A stretch of DNA of 64,000 bases from Lingula anatina (GCF_001039355.2 NW_019775973.1:32586-96585), one strand, 5' to 3'; positions 14,211 to 25,070 are shown, numbered from the stretch's first letter. The notes: generated by a model not told the origin, from the letters alone. Translations and numbers: made by a program.

Positions 14211-14774
14211 GACGTCTGGGCTTTTTAAACAAAGGGGAGGGAAAACAGCACGATAAAATGTACAAGAAGTTATGTATCTGAAAACCATTTCACACGATTT
14301 CCCAATGGCCAGATTTGACTTTATCAAAGAACATCCCACCGGGGAAAAACACAGGGAAAATATCCTCTATATCAACTTCACCTGTTAGATATATACATTC
14401 GATTCTGCCTACAGTAGGCCCTACTGTGACCTTGAAACCTGTAGACATGAACATTTCTGCATAGCATACACGGCGTGATGATATTATTATGGATTATAAT
14501 AGGAAGAAATCGCCATTAGTTATATGAATGTACATAACTTGTACAATAACACTGTCTGCTACATTTGTGTATATTATGTTGTGGCGCGTTGGTGAGGAGG
14601 GGATGCAAGCTGAATATCAGACGGGGGGGGGGAGGGGGGACGGAGATTTCTTTCATTTTTGTCCCACATATTCTTCCTATCAATTAACCTTTACCGGGAT
14701 CGAAGAGAGAATGTTTTTCATTAGATATCCACAGGTATTTCTCTGCCTGTCCGTTGGCGGTCCACAAATATGTT
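9714..14774. other. Intergenic, no supported gene
   Basis: No convincing gene. It holds an (AAAT)n run at 11404-11433 and the CA/GA microsatellite near 14.1 kb. A 118-codon minus-strand open frame at 12705-13061 has balanced amino-acid content, but I see no recognisable domain and no good splice sites around it. Confidence 0.45.
14104..14203. repeat. (CA)n-(GA)n compound microsatellite
   Basis: About 57 bp of CA repeats with CG interruptions run directly into about 44 bp of GA repeats. Open frames across it are artefacts. Confidence 0.95.
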
Positions 14775-14950
14775 CAGGGGCGGATCCAGGATTATTTGAA
14801 GCGGGTGGGGGAGGGGGGTGGTGCAGATTCAAAGCCGCTCCCCCCCCCTTCCCTTGGCGTGGGGTTCGAGGCCCGCTGAAGGGCCCCGAAAATTTTGGTA
14901 TTTTAGAGGGCGAACGGTGCTATTTCGTACGGTTCTGAACTATAATTCAG
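14775..14950 (+). mobile_element. CAGG-type repeat family R, copy 1 (partial)
   Basis: It starts CAGGGGCGGATCCAGG and continues with ATTATTTGAAG. A body containing GGCCCGCTGAAGGGCCCCG follows. The same block is found reversed at 38260-38548 and 49400-49661. No right terminus is visible, so it is partial. Confidence 0.6.
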
Positions 14951-15947
14951 CTAGTCAAAATTCTAATTTTACGAGGGCACCATTGGTGTGACTTTTTTTT
15001 CAGAAATCGAAAGGGGGGGGGAATCAGGACCTCCTTGACAGCCCCTCCCTAAATGCGCTACTGTATGTTGTCTGTTAACATGTCTGTACTGTCTAGTGAA
15101 GAATGTTGCACAAAAAAATGACGTCATCGCCCAGCTTGCCTAGAGCTGGTAGAGAGAACAACAAGTATCTCCATTCTACTTTGCATAAAACGTCTACAAA
15201 ATAAGGTGCACTAAAAACAGGGGTATTTGGCGCTTCTGAGTTAATAAAACAAACCTGTGGGTCTCAGTCTGTGCCCTTTTCTTTATTTCGGTGGAGGGCC
15301 CACAACGTACGTCCACTAAGATTCCTATCTGCGACGTACTGTATGTTCTACAGCTGAATTCGCTAATTTGATTGGGAAAAAGATTAAAGATTATCATAGC
15401 CCCCTGCCTCACCGCCCTCCCTTGTATCTGCCTTCGGTGGTGAGGGGGGGGGGATTGAGATGTAAAACATGATTTATGAGTTCATAAACATGATACTTGA
15501 TTTTTCTGTTGTATAATCCGTATGATGAGACATGCGCTTTAAAGATTAATTCAAAGAAGAGAGAGAGAGAGAGAGAGAGCTGAATAAAGAATTGCGTGTT
15601 TTTTTCCCCCACGAAAACACCATCACGCTCACAGATCAAATTACAGATTTACATTACTCCTTTTCAATGTAATTTTACCTGATCGACGTCGTGAGACCAA
15701 TTCAGGTGCTGTACATATTTTTAACATGGAAGTCTCGGGTGTATGCTAATTATTTATAATCTGGTGTCATTGAACCATGTTTAGAAGACCCAAGGCCGTG
15801 ATAAGGAGTCATTTGCCAAAATACGTTTTAGGACTAATTCTCAGATGTTGACCTCGTGAAATTTCTTAAGACTCTATGGGACTCTCAAGGAATATTAACC
15901 CACAATACTGTATGAAACTCTACAGATACTCCTGACACCCCCCCCCC
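14951..15947. other. Intergenic, no supported gene
   Basis: Non-coding sequence with several homopolymer G or C runs and a GA run at 15556-15579, ending at an assembly gap. Confidence 0.5.
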
Positions 15948-16317
15948 NNNNNNNNNNNNNNNNNNNNNNNNNNNNNNNNNNNNNNNNNNNNNNNNNNNNN
16001 NNNNNNNNNNNNNNNNNNNNNNNNNNNNNNNNNNNNNNNNNNNNNNNNNNNNNNNNNNNNNNNNNNNNNNNNNNNNNNNNNNNNNNNNNNNNNNNNNNNN
16101 NNNNNNNNNNNNNNNNNNNNNNNNNNNNNNNNNNNNNNNNNNNNNNNNNNNNNNNNNNNNNNNNNNNNNNNNNNNNNNNNNNNNNNNNNNNNNNNNNNNN
16201 NNNNNNNNNNNNNNNNNNNNNNNNNNNNNNNNNNNNNNNNNNNNNNNNNNNNNNNNNNNNNNNNNNNNNNNNNNNNNNNNNNNNNNNNNNNNNNNNNNNN
16301 NNNNNNNNNNNNNNNNN
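15948..16317. other. Assembly gap (370 N)
   Basis: An N run preceded by a poly-C tract. The right flank reads CTGGATCCGCCCCTG, the terminus of repeat family R, so the gap probably hides a repeat copy. Confidence 0.95.
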
Positions 16318-17163
16318 CAAACAATTCTGGATCCGCCCCTGAAAAGGATCACTTATTTGAGCCTGCAGATGAGAGCGCGTGAGCTGCGCATAGATCTATC
16401 TTCAAATTCCCCACAGGGTGCTGGGCCTTGGCGAAATCCATCTTTCTAAGGCCACAGGGAACGGGAGGATTTTGTGGAAAAATTATCTGTTCTACACTGG
16501 CGCTTAGGAAAGCTGTTCTTTGCGTGTCGGTGTCTCTTGTTATGTTTGGGTCCAGTTGGTCCAGTTGACGCACAGTCAGTAGCGCGAGCAGATCATTACA
16601 ATCACAAACTTACAAGTACTGACGCAGAACTGAGGGTAATTCCTAAAGCCGCGTTTACTTGATGTGAATTATGGTTCCAGTCTTCGATCCTGGATCGAAC
16701 GGGACGCAGGCTGTTTTCAGTGACTCGGTTGATCTGAAAATATTCTGCACGGTCATATAAAAGTAGGAGGGCTCTTAAGCTCAGACAAATGTGCAAGGTC
16801 GGTGCAAATCGCGCGCACGGACTCGTACTTTTGACTTGAAAGGAAATCAATTTTATGGCAATGAAATACATTATTTTGATAAATGACATATCATCGAATG
16901 ATACACGTTTCATCGGTCGTCTCAAACTTTACAAGCCCCTGTAAATACAAATATTCCCGGTGATCGCCAAGGCGCTAAAAGAAAACATTCGGGGAACAGA
17001 CAGAAAAGGGGACAAAAGCCAAAATCCATGTCTGGGTCCACCAGGTACCAGTCCTATATGTGGTGAGCGGCCAAACCCAAGAAAGACGCTTATATGTTGT
17101 GCGATGTTAAGGGATGGAGATAAAGTAAAGGCACTGTGAATGGCACTAATATTAGATTATTAA

Positions 17164-17349
17164 TAGCTTAAGCGACTTATATGTGTGGCACGCCCACTGA
17201 AGCTGCTAAACGATAGTTTATTACCCCCTAACAGCTTCAGTAGTCGCCCCAGACATCAGGGCCGCTTAAGCTCAGTGCAATTAAGCGAGAAACTCCTCGG
17301 AGTTGGGTCGATCCTTCTAGATTGATCTAGGTATGGGAATGGGGTCTTA
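17164..17349. mobile_element. Palindromic MITE family P, copy 3 (left end missing)
   Basis: It has the inner inverted repeat (AGCTTAAGCG... paired with ...CCGCTTAAGCT) and the right end GGGAATGGGGTCTTA. The left outer terminus cannot be found, so the copy is 5' truncated or strongly diverged. Confidence 0.65.
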
Positions 17350-17462
17350 CAGTAGAGGGGGACCAAACGCAAGACCGATGTACCAGTAGGTGCATGGAAG
17401 CGTGCTATCCGCGCTGGTGACCACTTCGAATGGGCAAAGCCGAAAGTCGAAGAAGATGAAGA

Positions 17463-17830
17463 AGACTGCTCCATAGCTGCTGACTTAAAAATGTCCAGTC
17501 CTCTCTCGTTCACATCTGTTCTGTATCATAACTCATTTAAATTTTAAATAACTGTTTAAACCCTGTTTTCTTTTTTCTATCAGTAAAATTTATGCGTAAT
17601 TATACCGTACTGTACATGTTACAAAGGATCGCTTGAATCTACTAGGTACAACTGAATATATTTGAACCGTTTTAATTCATGTACTAAACATAAGAAAGTC
17701 ATTTAAACCCTAACGGATTCAATACATTTTTTGCGTTCACTGTACAGAATGGACGCGCAACTACATGTATAAAACATACACACAAATATGACAAGAAATA
17801 CCTGGGAAAGCCGGTGTGACGTGACAGAGC
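17463..17830. repeat. Array upstream block U1, copy 1
   Basis: This non-coding block, containing CATAGCTGCTGAC near its start, recurs at 26345 and 31510. In those two units it lies between a gene relic and the next gene. It marks the left edge of the duplicated unit that contains gene A1. Confidence 0.7.
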
Positions 17831-17900
17831 ACACCCCCCCCCCCCTTCCCATGATAGAGAGTCCGGTTCCATTAATTTGCACATTTTTATTCCATACATG

Positions 17901-18067
17901 CAGGGACGATTCAAAGATATTTTCTGACAGTCTTCCAAATTATCTTTGTTGATCCATCCTCCATTTTTGACCGTCTTCCGACAGAAAAAATCAGATACCC
18001 GTCAATGTAAACTTGAAAATCTGTCCGTCTTCCGGAAGACCCAGAAGACGGCCTAAATCCACCCCTG
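17901..18067. mobile_element. CAGG-type MITE family Q, copy 2
   Basis: It has the same termini and internal TCTTCC/GGAAGA motifs as the copy at 9450. ACATG directly flanks both ends, a clean 5-bp target duplication. Confidence 0.75.
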
Positions 18068-18098
18068 ACATGTATCATGCATTGGCTAATAAGAGAGT

Positions 18099-18283
18099 CA
18101 GGCCCGTAGCAAGCAATTGCAAAAGGGGGAGGGGTTCTTTTTCTGAAAATGTGAACCTTTTCTCATGAAACCTTAGTTCACCTGGATCAAATTTACCCAG
18201 AGTGGACCTTTCCCGAGCAAAAAGGGGGCTCTTTCGACGCCCCCCCCCCACCCCCACCCCGAACATCCCTGGTTACGGGCCTG
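18099..18283. mobile_element. CAGG-type MITE family S, copy 1
   Basis: The ends are CAGGCCCGTAGC and GTTACGGGCCTG. The body matches the element at 32000. Flanks AGAGT and AGATT are a probable diverged 5-bp target duplication. Confidence 0.7.
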
Positions 18284-18449
18284 AGATTTATCTTAACTAA
18301 GAGAACTGACTGCCTCTAGCCCAGCCATTGTGCCTCTGTAAGATCGTTACGCATATGTATTTCCATATAGTGCATTTTAAGTTTGTGTGGTGAGACATCC
18401 GAGTCAAGTTAATATCTATTTATTCACCAGACGATCTATCTGTAGTACA

Positions 18450-18851
18450 AGGTAATTTTATTTTGCTTAAATTGCAAGCCTCTCCAAGTCTTGTCCGCTG
18501 TTACGCGCGATCTTTTAGAGATGCATATTTATCTAACAGATAAGTTTTCCTCCCGTTTATTTAAATGACGCTGTCCTAAGTTTTGCGATCTACTAAAACG
18601 GCATTCTCGCATCTCATCACTTCACGGGATCATTTTGAATTATCTCAAAGGGATACGATCTCTTTTTAGATAAACGGTTATATGTTATACATTTAGGAGC
18701 ACAGCACATATCATTATCATACAATTACACCTGCGGACCTATTCTGATTATATCAGAAAATCATGAAAATGCTGCCATTAGTTTGTGCCTAGATTCCAGT
18801 ATACTTAGACCTTCGGTGGGAGACCAGAAAACGAGACGCAAACAGTGACAG
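18450..18851 (+). repeat. Array upstream block U2 and untranslated exon 1 of A1
   Basis: The block contains a version of the TTGCAAGCCTC...CAAGTCTTG motif shared with 22466, 27305 and 32565. It ends in the presumed first exon of A1, whose last bases are AAACAGTGACAG before the donor GTACTG at 18852. Its transcription start is unknown. The splice partner is the acceptor ending at 19371, giving a 520-bp intron. Confidence 0.55.
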
Positions 18852-19396
18852 GTACTGTTGAAATGCTTTTTTTTTCTACTAAATATTTTTAACACCCGTA
18901 AACGCTGTGTATTAGGGTCATTTAATTACATACTTTGGTTAATAGACAGAGATCACAGTTTCAGCTTTATTTACGGAGCTGGGAAGGGGTGCTTGTTTAT
19001 AAACAGGCTGAAATGTTTAGGTGTAGCCTATCAGTGCGTGAAATTTCATGAAGATATACGAGCAACAAATTTTACTATGCATTTTAAAATAAGAATGCTG
19101 TCACAATGGTACACTTTTACCAGTATTTGTTGATGGAATACATAGAGAGCCATACCTCACATTATGAACACAGCGGTAGATATACCTGTAGAGCTGCACC
19201 CGAAAGCATTTTACAAACATTTCAAAATAAAGATAATACACTTTTTAAAGCGTGAATAGGTAATGAAATAAATTATCAAACATAAAATTATTTTCATATA
19301 AAGATAAAACATTGAATTTCTTCCCGTTAACATCTAATACAGAAAAAATATATATATATCTTAAATTACAGATTTTGAAGAGTACCAGATTTATCG

Positions 19397-19420
19397 ATGG
19401 TCAACAACCGAGGGATATGA
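19397..19420 (+). promoter_or_regulatory. uORF overlapping the A1 start codon
   Basis: A seven-residue upstream ORF (MVNNRGI, stop TGA) in the second exon. Its TGA overlaps the main ATG at 19417 in an ATGA arrangement. Equivalent uORFs occur in all nine paralogs. Confidence 0.6.
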
Positions 19421-20706
19421 TGACAACTAAGAAATTCACACACGTACTTTTCTCAGCAGTAGTGACTGGTTCTATGTTGTGGTTTCTATGGATAAATGAA
19501 AGCGCTTTAGTGAACAACAACAGAGAGGACATCGATGTCGAGGCAGCCAATCCGAAAAACTCAAAAACAGCGCCTCCTACTGGCAGCATGGGAACCGCAT
19601 ACGACGACCTGCCCGAGTCCGTAGACTTAACAAGGGGGGTAAGGTATGCAGTTGTGCGACAGAGAGATTACAGACTGACATCTGGGAAGCGATTTGTGTA
19701 TCTCATTGAGAGCCCAACAAAGACGGCCATTGAAGGATTAGAAGAAACTAAGGAACGCGACGTGATTTGGATGACGTTTGCAGATAGGTCTGGTGACATT
19801 TACGCCCCGGATACATCCGTTGCTTCCGGGAGAAGTGTGCTTCTTCAGCACGCGGTCAACTTAGCGGCCCAAATGCAAGACGGCGGTTATCTCTACTATA
19901 TATTCATGGACGACGACCTGGAGCTTTCGGTAAAATCAGACGGGGAGGTCAACTGGAAATCTTGGCTCAAAATGGCCGCGGATCCTTTTCAGAGATTTGA
20001 GGAGTTTTTAATGTATTACCAACCTGCTGTGGGTTACGTACGTTTCGAAGACATGGTCAGGCAGTTTGTCAATAAACAAGAACCCGTAAACTTAAACTGG
20101 GATTTTGATGAGTGTTTGAACGCTTTTCACAAGGATACACTGTCCTTTCTGATACCGTATGATTTGCACCTAGATTATGAATCGTGGTATAATGGCGCCT
20201 GGATGACTCGTCAGTTGATTTCGATGCTGTATCACAGCTATCGCATTCAGTGTAACTCGCTGCTTGTTACAAATCGTATACACAAAAGATCTGTTTCAAA
20301 GGAAAGATACAAGCAATATTTTGATTACGAAATACCGCGAAACTACATCTCGTCTGCATTACTAACGAAAACAAAAGCCAGCCCAGCCAAAGCCAACCCA
20401 TTAATCGAAGCTGTGTTAAAAGGAACGTCCTCCCGCCAAGATCCTGGTACCCTACAACCGGGTTCTAAAATCAAGATTCCCGGCCAGCCAAAACTAAAAG
20501 GCAACCATTCGTACCTTGTAACGCCTGATTTCATCCTACAGCATTGGGACCCTACCCATCCCATGATTAGAAAAAAATTAACTTGGTTGCAAAAACCAGA
20601 AATACAGAAAATCCTCGGACTAGATAACCGTCGTCTGCAGCCTTTTACACCTGACACTTTGTACTGCACCGCACCTAATAAATTTTCACTGACTATTGGA
20701 CAATGA
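19417..20706 (+). CDS. Array gene A1: putative type II membrane glycosyltransferase-like protein
   Basis: Single-exon coding region of 429 residues. I start at the ATGATG of MMTTKKF rather than the in-frame ATG at 19312, because that ATG lies before the splice acceptor ending at 19371 and the paralogs share the MTTK start. There is a short basic N-terminus, a membrane segment at about residues 10-26, a stem to about 60, then a globular domain. YYIFMDDDLELS has Asp at 165-167, a DxD-type metal and nucleotide-sugar site as seen in GT-A glycosyltransferases. An NHS sequon lies near the C-terminus. This copy has WYNGAW where most paralogs have WWYGGW. Golgi localisation and transferase activity are inferred; donor and acceptor are unknown. 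A variant polyadenylation signal ATTAAA lies at 20774. Confidence 0.8.
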   Translation: MMTTKKFTHVLFSAVVTGSMLWFLWINESALVNNNREDIDVEAANPKNSKTAPPTGSMGTAYDDLPESVDLTRGVRYAVVRQRDYRLTSGKRFVYLIESPTKTAIEGLEETKERDVIWMTFADRSGDIYAPDTSVASGRSVLLQHAVNLAAQMQDGGYLYYIFMDDDLELSVKSDGEVNWKSWLKMAADPFQRFEEFLMYYQPAVGYVRFEDMVRQFVNKQEPVNLNWDFDECLNAFHKDTLSFLIPYDLHLDYESWYNGAWMTRQLISMLYHSYRIQCNSLLVTNRIHKRSVSKERYKQYFDYEIPRNYISSALLTKTKASPAKANPLIEAVLKGTSSRQDPGTLQPGSKIKIPGQPKLKGNHSYLVTPDFILQHWDPTHPMIRKKLTWLQKPEIQKILGLDNRRLQPFTPDTLYCTAPNKFSLTIGQ

Positions 20707-20773
20707 CATTAATTTAAAAATATACTTATCCAATCACTGGACTTTCAAACGACTTCAACATTAAAATTTATTA

Positions 20774-20779
20774 ATTAAA
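20774..20779 (+). terminator. Candidate polyadenylation signal of A1 (ATTAAA)
   Basis: ATTAAA lies about 70 bp after the stop codon, where paralogs A4, A5 and A6 have AATAAA. A conserved TCAATGTCATCGTTCG-like stretch follows it. Confidence 0.5.
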
Positions 20780-20830
20780 TTAATGCTTTCTTGTCCAAAA
20801 TTTGTTTTATTCAATGTCATCGTTCGTATG

Positions 20831-20912
20831 TAGGCTTGTCATCTGATGATAATAAATTTGGAACACTGTCAGCTTTTGATATAATCCAAACCACTGGAGT
20901 GGACCATATATA
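20831..20912 (+). repeat. 82-bp dispersed repeat, copy 1
   Basis: The stretch TAGGCTTGTCATCTGATGAT...GGACCAT recurs at 45333-45410, upstream of gene A6, with a few substitutions. It links the A2 and A6 lineages, which also share intron sequence. Confidence 0.6.
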
Positions 20913-21108
20913 CATATATATATCGATGTGTCCCTTTAAAAATGAACAAGAAATAAAATAAATTACCTAACGCAAAATAATTCAAAGTTATTGTCATGTA
21001 AAGTGAAAGCAGCGTTTCTTCAACCAGTAGCTAATATGGAAAACATGTAAGTAATAAATATAGTGGTTTATCTTAATTTACAGCTTTTGGAGATTGCCGG
21101 ATTTACTG

Positions 21109-21132
21109 ATGCTCAACTACCGAAGGTTATGA
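21109..21132 (+). promoter_or_regulatory. uORF overlapping the A2 start codon
   Basis: MLNYRRL followed by TGA. The stop overlaps the main ATG at 21129 (ATGA). It is preserved although the gene is broken. Confidence 0.5.
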
Positions 21133-22465
21133 TGACAACCAAGAGGTTTATACACGTTTGTCTGTCAACAATAGTCACTATTTCTGTGTTGTGCTTTCTA
21201 CGGATAAATCAAGTCACTTACATGAACAACAAAAGAAAGGACATTGGCGCCAAGGAAGCTCCTCCTATTAAGCCTCGGTCACAACCGGCCGTACGAGCTC
21301 TTACGGGCTGTTTGCGTCCAAATTTTGCGCAGAATCTCCCACGCAAGGTCTTCTTACGCAATTTCGAGTTCGCAGACAGCCCGTAAGCACGTACGGAGGA
21401 TGTTGGACATGTCCAAAAGATTCTACGAATAGCCTGCGAACAGCGAGGCCGCAGGCGTAACTTGCTCCCTCGAGCTCGCACGGAGTTAGCAAGAGAGACG
21501 CGCGTGGTGCAAGACGCACGTCGCAAGCAATGAAGGAGCAAGTGCCCTTTGCGTGTTGAGTAAGGCGCACGCCCTCACAACTAACGAACAAAGTCGAGAG
21601 CACACCGGGAATGCGTCGCACGTGCGTCACCCCCGCGCTTTGTGTATAAAAGGCGTGCTCTCGACGCACGCTCGTGTCTTTACAATGAACGTCGACTGTG
21701 TAACGTGTACAACAGTTTTCAAAATGTTCAAATTTTTGCTCAATTTAGTTTCTTATATGCCTCCAAAAGGCAAGAGAAAGAAGCTTACATAGTAGAAGAA
21801 AGGAAGGAGGAAGAAAAAAGAAGAGGAGAACAGGAAGAAAAACTGACATACGCCGTCAGTACGTCACCACAAACGTGTGAGGCAAGTGTGAAGCAAAACT
21901 GACGCAAAAGAGCACCACTTTCGCCGTGCGTTGCATTCCCTTCGTAAGTGGTGAGTGTGTGCCACGTACACAGGGAGCAAGAAAAAATCAAGAAATGAGT
22001 ACGATATTTACGACCATCGCTCCTTGCATTTAGCATCTCTGCCTGAAAGGACATTTCATGTGACCCTTGCGACTCGCAAGGCAGACTTTCCATTACCTCT
22101 ACGACCTCCGAAACACCCAAAAATCGCAGGGGACGTACGATCCTGAAATTCGTGCGTCCGGTTGTGACCGAGGCTTTACTAGGATGGGTATCGGGTACGA
22201 TGGCTTGCCTGAATCCATAGATTTATCGTTGGAGATAAGGTATGTATTTGTGCAACAGAGAAATTACAGGAGAACAACTGGCAAGCAATTTGTGTATCTC
22301 ATTATGGGTCCAACCAAAAGGGTTATCAAAGGATTAGAAGAAACCAAGGAACGGGACGTCATTTGGATGACATTTGCGGATAAATCAGGTGACATTTACG
22401 CCCCGGGGACATCCATCCATTCCGATAGAAATGTGCTTCTTAATCACGCGGTCAGCTTAGCGGCC
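21129..22465 (+). pseudogene. Array gene A2: pseudogene split by a transposon and truncated
   Basis: The N-terminal coding part (21129-21270: MMTTKRF, anchor and stem) is interrupted by a 905-bp transposon. Coding resumes at 22179 with RMGIGYDGLPES and runs to NHAVSLAA. At about 22465 homology to the family ends abruptly, before the Asp-Asp-Asp motif, and the sequence continues as block U2 of the next unit. Removing the transposon with one target duplication would leave the frame open, so insertion was clean and the 3' loss is a separate event. No first exon is found upstream, only the acceptor at 21083. RMGIGY and QQRNY show A6 is the closest paralog. A functional product is very unlikely. 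Confidence 0.85.
21271..22175. mobile_element. 905-bp inverted-repeat transposon with TTA target duplication (PIF/Harbinger-like)
   Basis: The termini match over about 25 bp with two mismatches, starting AGCCTCGGTCACAACCGG on both strands. TTA flanks both sides (21268-21270 and 22176-22178). A 3-bp TWA duplication is characteristic of PIF/Harbinger elements. The interior is GC-rich and unlike its neighbours. It holds a hairpin (CTTACGGGCTGT at 21300, ACAGCCCGTAAG at 21377) and a TATAAAAG box at 21645. A short reading frame begins with ATG at 21685, passes through MPPKGKRKKLT, and an overlapping frame encodes a charged Glu/Lys/Arg run. No DDE transposase is present, so it is non-autonomous. 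Confidence 0.8.
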
Positions 22466-23100
22466 TGTAGCAAAAAATAATTTCATATTGCTGTAATTGC
22501 AAGCCTCCCCAAGTCTTGTTTGACTTCATGTACGACCCTTTAGAGATACATAATTATATGATGCAAATTACTGTTTTCCTTCCTATACATGTACATTTAA
22601 ATGATGCCATCAATGTTAAGCATCTGTCCAAAATTACACAGATTACAGATTAGTAAAAGGCAGCCCAATTTTATTGTTCAAAATTATACGAACTATTTAA
22701 TCTACATATTCCGATCTCATTTAAGCGACCAATTTGGAGTGCCTGTAACAGATACGATCTCTTTTAGATGCGGAAACATGATACATATCGAATTTTATAA
22801 CGAGTTTCCATTAAATTTCACACGTTGGTCTATTCCTGTTGGATCACAATATGAGTGACTTCACATAGTAGTCTTAGTTGGAGTGGAAATAGTGGCTCAC
22901 ATTAGTCAATATTGTATAGAACGGTCGTTGCCGCCCAGACGACGATTTATTCAAACAAACTTTCACACAGACAATCATGAAAAAATGCCAACAAGTTCCG
23001 AATTAGTCGTCCGTTCACGGAGTCTTCGTGCCTGGGCTCTAGGAAGCAGTTTTACGAGCACTACAGCTAGGGCGGGAAAACGAGGCGAAAACAGTGACAG
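22466..23100 (+). repeat. Array upstream block U2 and untranslated exon 1 of A3
   Basis: Closely matches 27305-27946 and 32565-33219. Its 3' end is the presumed first exon of A3, ending AAACAGTGACAG before donor GTACTG at 23101. The partner acceptor ends at 23756 (656-bp intron). In the spliced frame a TGA lies just before the junction, so the coding start cannot lie in this exon. Confidence 0.65.
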
Positions 23101-23781
23101 GTACTGTTGAAATGCTTACTTTTGTACTTGGTGTTATTTAACACCTGCAAACGCTGTGTATTAAGGTCATTTTATTATTTTGGCAAAAAAAAAGTGGAGA
23201 ACAAAATTCCAGCTTTAATTAACGGTGGGGGTAGGGGGCTTGTTAATACGCAGGCTGTTATCAAATATGTTTGTGAGTAACAGTGAGTAAAATTTCATAA
23301 AGACATACGAACAACAAACTATACTACGCATTTAGAAATAGGAATGCTGATACAATGGTAGTATTCGATGACGATATTGATAAATACCCGTAGTTCACAT
23401 TATGGACACAACGGTAGATGTAGCTGTACAGCGCTGCACTTTGCCACCGGTCGAATATCATTTTGGAAACATTTTCAAAACGATATATATATATATATTT
23501 ATAATTATAATTTTAAAAGTGTAAATACGCATTTTGCAAACACCGATTCAAAAACAATATTAAGTAAACCGTATGCTGTTTTAACACAAAGGTTTTAACA
23601 GAGAGAAATATCAATATTTAAAAAAGAATAAGAAATGAAATGATTAAAAATTATTGTTATATGAGGATAAAGCAGTGATATTTTCTTCAAACAACAGCTA
23701 ATATACTGGTAGAAAACTACTTAGTCATATATATGGCGTTCTATCTTATATTACAGTTTTTGGAGATTGCCGGATTTACTG

Positions 23782-23805
23782 ATGCTCAACTACCGAAGGT
23801 TATAA
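23782..23805 (+). promoter_or_regulatory. uORF overlapping the A3 start codon
   Basis: MLNYRRL followed by TAA. The last base of TAA is the A of the main ATG (TAATG), an arrangement compatible with termination and reinitiation. Confidence 0.6.
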
Positions 23806-25070
23806 TGACAACCAAGAGGTTTATATACGTATGTCTGGCAACAATAGTGACTGGTTCTATGTTATGGTTTCTATGGATAAATCAAATCACTTCAGTGAAC
23901 AACAACAGAAAACGCATTGAGGTCAAGACAGCCCCTCCTACTACAACAAGTAGGGTCGGCATCGGGCACGATGACTTGCCGGAGTCCATAGATTTAACGC
24001 TGGAGATAAGGTATGCAGTTGTGCGACAGAGAAATTACAGGAGAACAACTGGCAAGCGATTTGTGTATCTCATTATGGGTCCAACCAAAAGGGTTATCAA
24101 AGGATTAGAAGAAACCAAGGAACGGGACGTTATTTGGATGACATTTGCAGATAAGTCAGGTGATATTTACGCCCCGGGGACATCCATCCATTCCGGTAGA
24201 AATGTGCTTCTTCAGCACGCGGTCACCTTAGCGGCCCAAATGAAAGATGGCGGTTATAGTTACTATATAATAATGGACGATGACTTGGAGCTTTCGGTTA
24301 GGTCGGATGGGCAGGTCAATTGGAAAGTTTGGTCCAAGATGGCATCGGACCCTTATCAGAGGTTCGAGGAGTTTCTTATGTATTACCAACCTGCTGTGGG
24401 TTATGTACGTTACCAAGATATGAGACAGTTTGTCAATAAAAAACTACCCGTAAACTTGAACTGGGATTTCGACGAGTGTTTTAGTGCTTTTCACAAGGAT
24501 ACACTATCATTTTTGTTACCGTATGATTTGCACCTAGACTATGAATCTTGGTGGTATGGCGGCTGGATTACTCGTCAGTTGATCTCCATGCTATATCACA
24601 GCTATCGCATGCAGTGCAACTCGCTGCATGTTACAAATTCTTTATCAAATAGACCTGTTTCAAAGGACAGATATAAGAAATATTTGGATTTTGAAAAGCC
24701 GCGGGATTACATCTCATCTGCCTTGCTGACGAAAACCAAGACCAGCCCATCCAAGCCAAACATATTAATCAAGACTCTATTGAAAGGAACCACTTCGCTC
24801 GGAAGTCCAGGTACCTTACAGCCTGGCTTTAACATCAAGATTCCTGGCAAACCGAAACGAAAGGGTAACCATTCGTATCTTGTGACGCCCGACTTTATCC
24901 TTCAACACTGGGACCCTACCCATCCCATGATTAAAAGAAAATTAACTTGGTTGCAAAAACCAGAAATACAGAAAATTCTTGGACTAGATAACCGTCGTCT
25001 GCAGCCTTTTACACCTGACACTTTGTACTGCACCGCACCGAATAAATTTTCACTGACTATTGAAAAATGA
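23805..25070 (+). CDS. Array gene A3: putative type II membrane glycosyltransferase-like protein
   Basis: Single-exon coding region of 421 residues starting MTTKRF. The first ATG of the family's ATGATG start is ATA here, so the second is used. The in-frame ATG at 23733 lies in the intron, before the acceptor ending at 23756. The anchor is at about residues 8-25 and a Pro/Thr-rich stem follows. Asp 158-160 (IIMDDDLELS) form the DxD-type motif. The domain continues through NWDFDECFSAFHKDTLSF, WWYGGWITRQ, an NHS sequon and the terminal LYCTAPN motif. It is nearly identical to A4 (for example YSYY here, YLYY there). The 3' flank lacks the AATAAA of its siblings because of a deletion soon after the stop. 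The enzyme role is inferred. Confidence 0.82.
   Translation: MTTKRFIYVCLATIVTGSMLWFLWINQITSVNNNRKRIEVKTAPPTTTSRVGIGHDDLPESIDLTLEIRYAVVRQRNYRRTTGKRFVYLIMGPTKRVIKGLEETKERDVIWMTFADKSGDIYAPGTSIHSGRNVLLQHAVTLAAQMKDGGYSYYIIMDDDLELSVRSDGQVNWKVWSKMASDPYQRFEEFLMYYQPAVGYVRYQDMRQFVNKKLPVNLNWDFDECFSAFHKDTLSFLLPYDLHLDYESWWYGGWITRQLISMLYHSYRMQCNSLHVTNSLSNRPVSKDRYKKYLDFEKPRDYISSALLTKTKTSPSKPNILIKTLLKGTTSLGSPGTLQPGFNIKIPGKPKRKGNHSYLVTPDFILQHWDPTHPMIKRKLTWLQKPEIQKILGLDNRRLQPFTPDTLYCTAPNKFSLTIEK

Noticed and set aside
13910-14339. His-Thr and Cys-Val repeat ORFs on both strands
   Set aside because: Translated CA and GA microsatellite.
15885-16352. ORFs spanning the N gap (also at 35552-36038 and 60290-60613)
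   Set aside because: Artefacts of undetermined bases read as open frame.
23733-23804. Longer N-terminus (MAFYLILQFLEIAG...) for A3, and the like for the other class A genes
   Set aside because: The upstream ATG lies before a strong acceptor (TTACAG), and in most copies the proposed first exon places a stop in frame just before the junction. The conserved peptide is probably 5' UTR plus intron read as protein.
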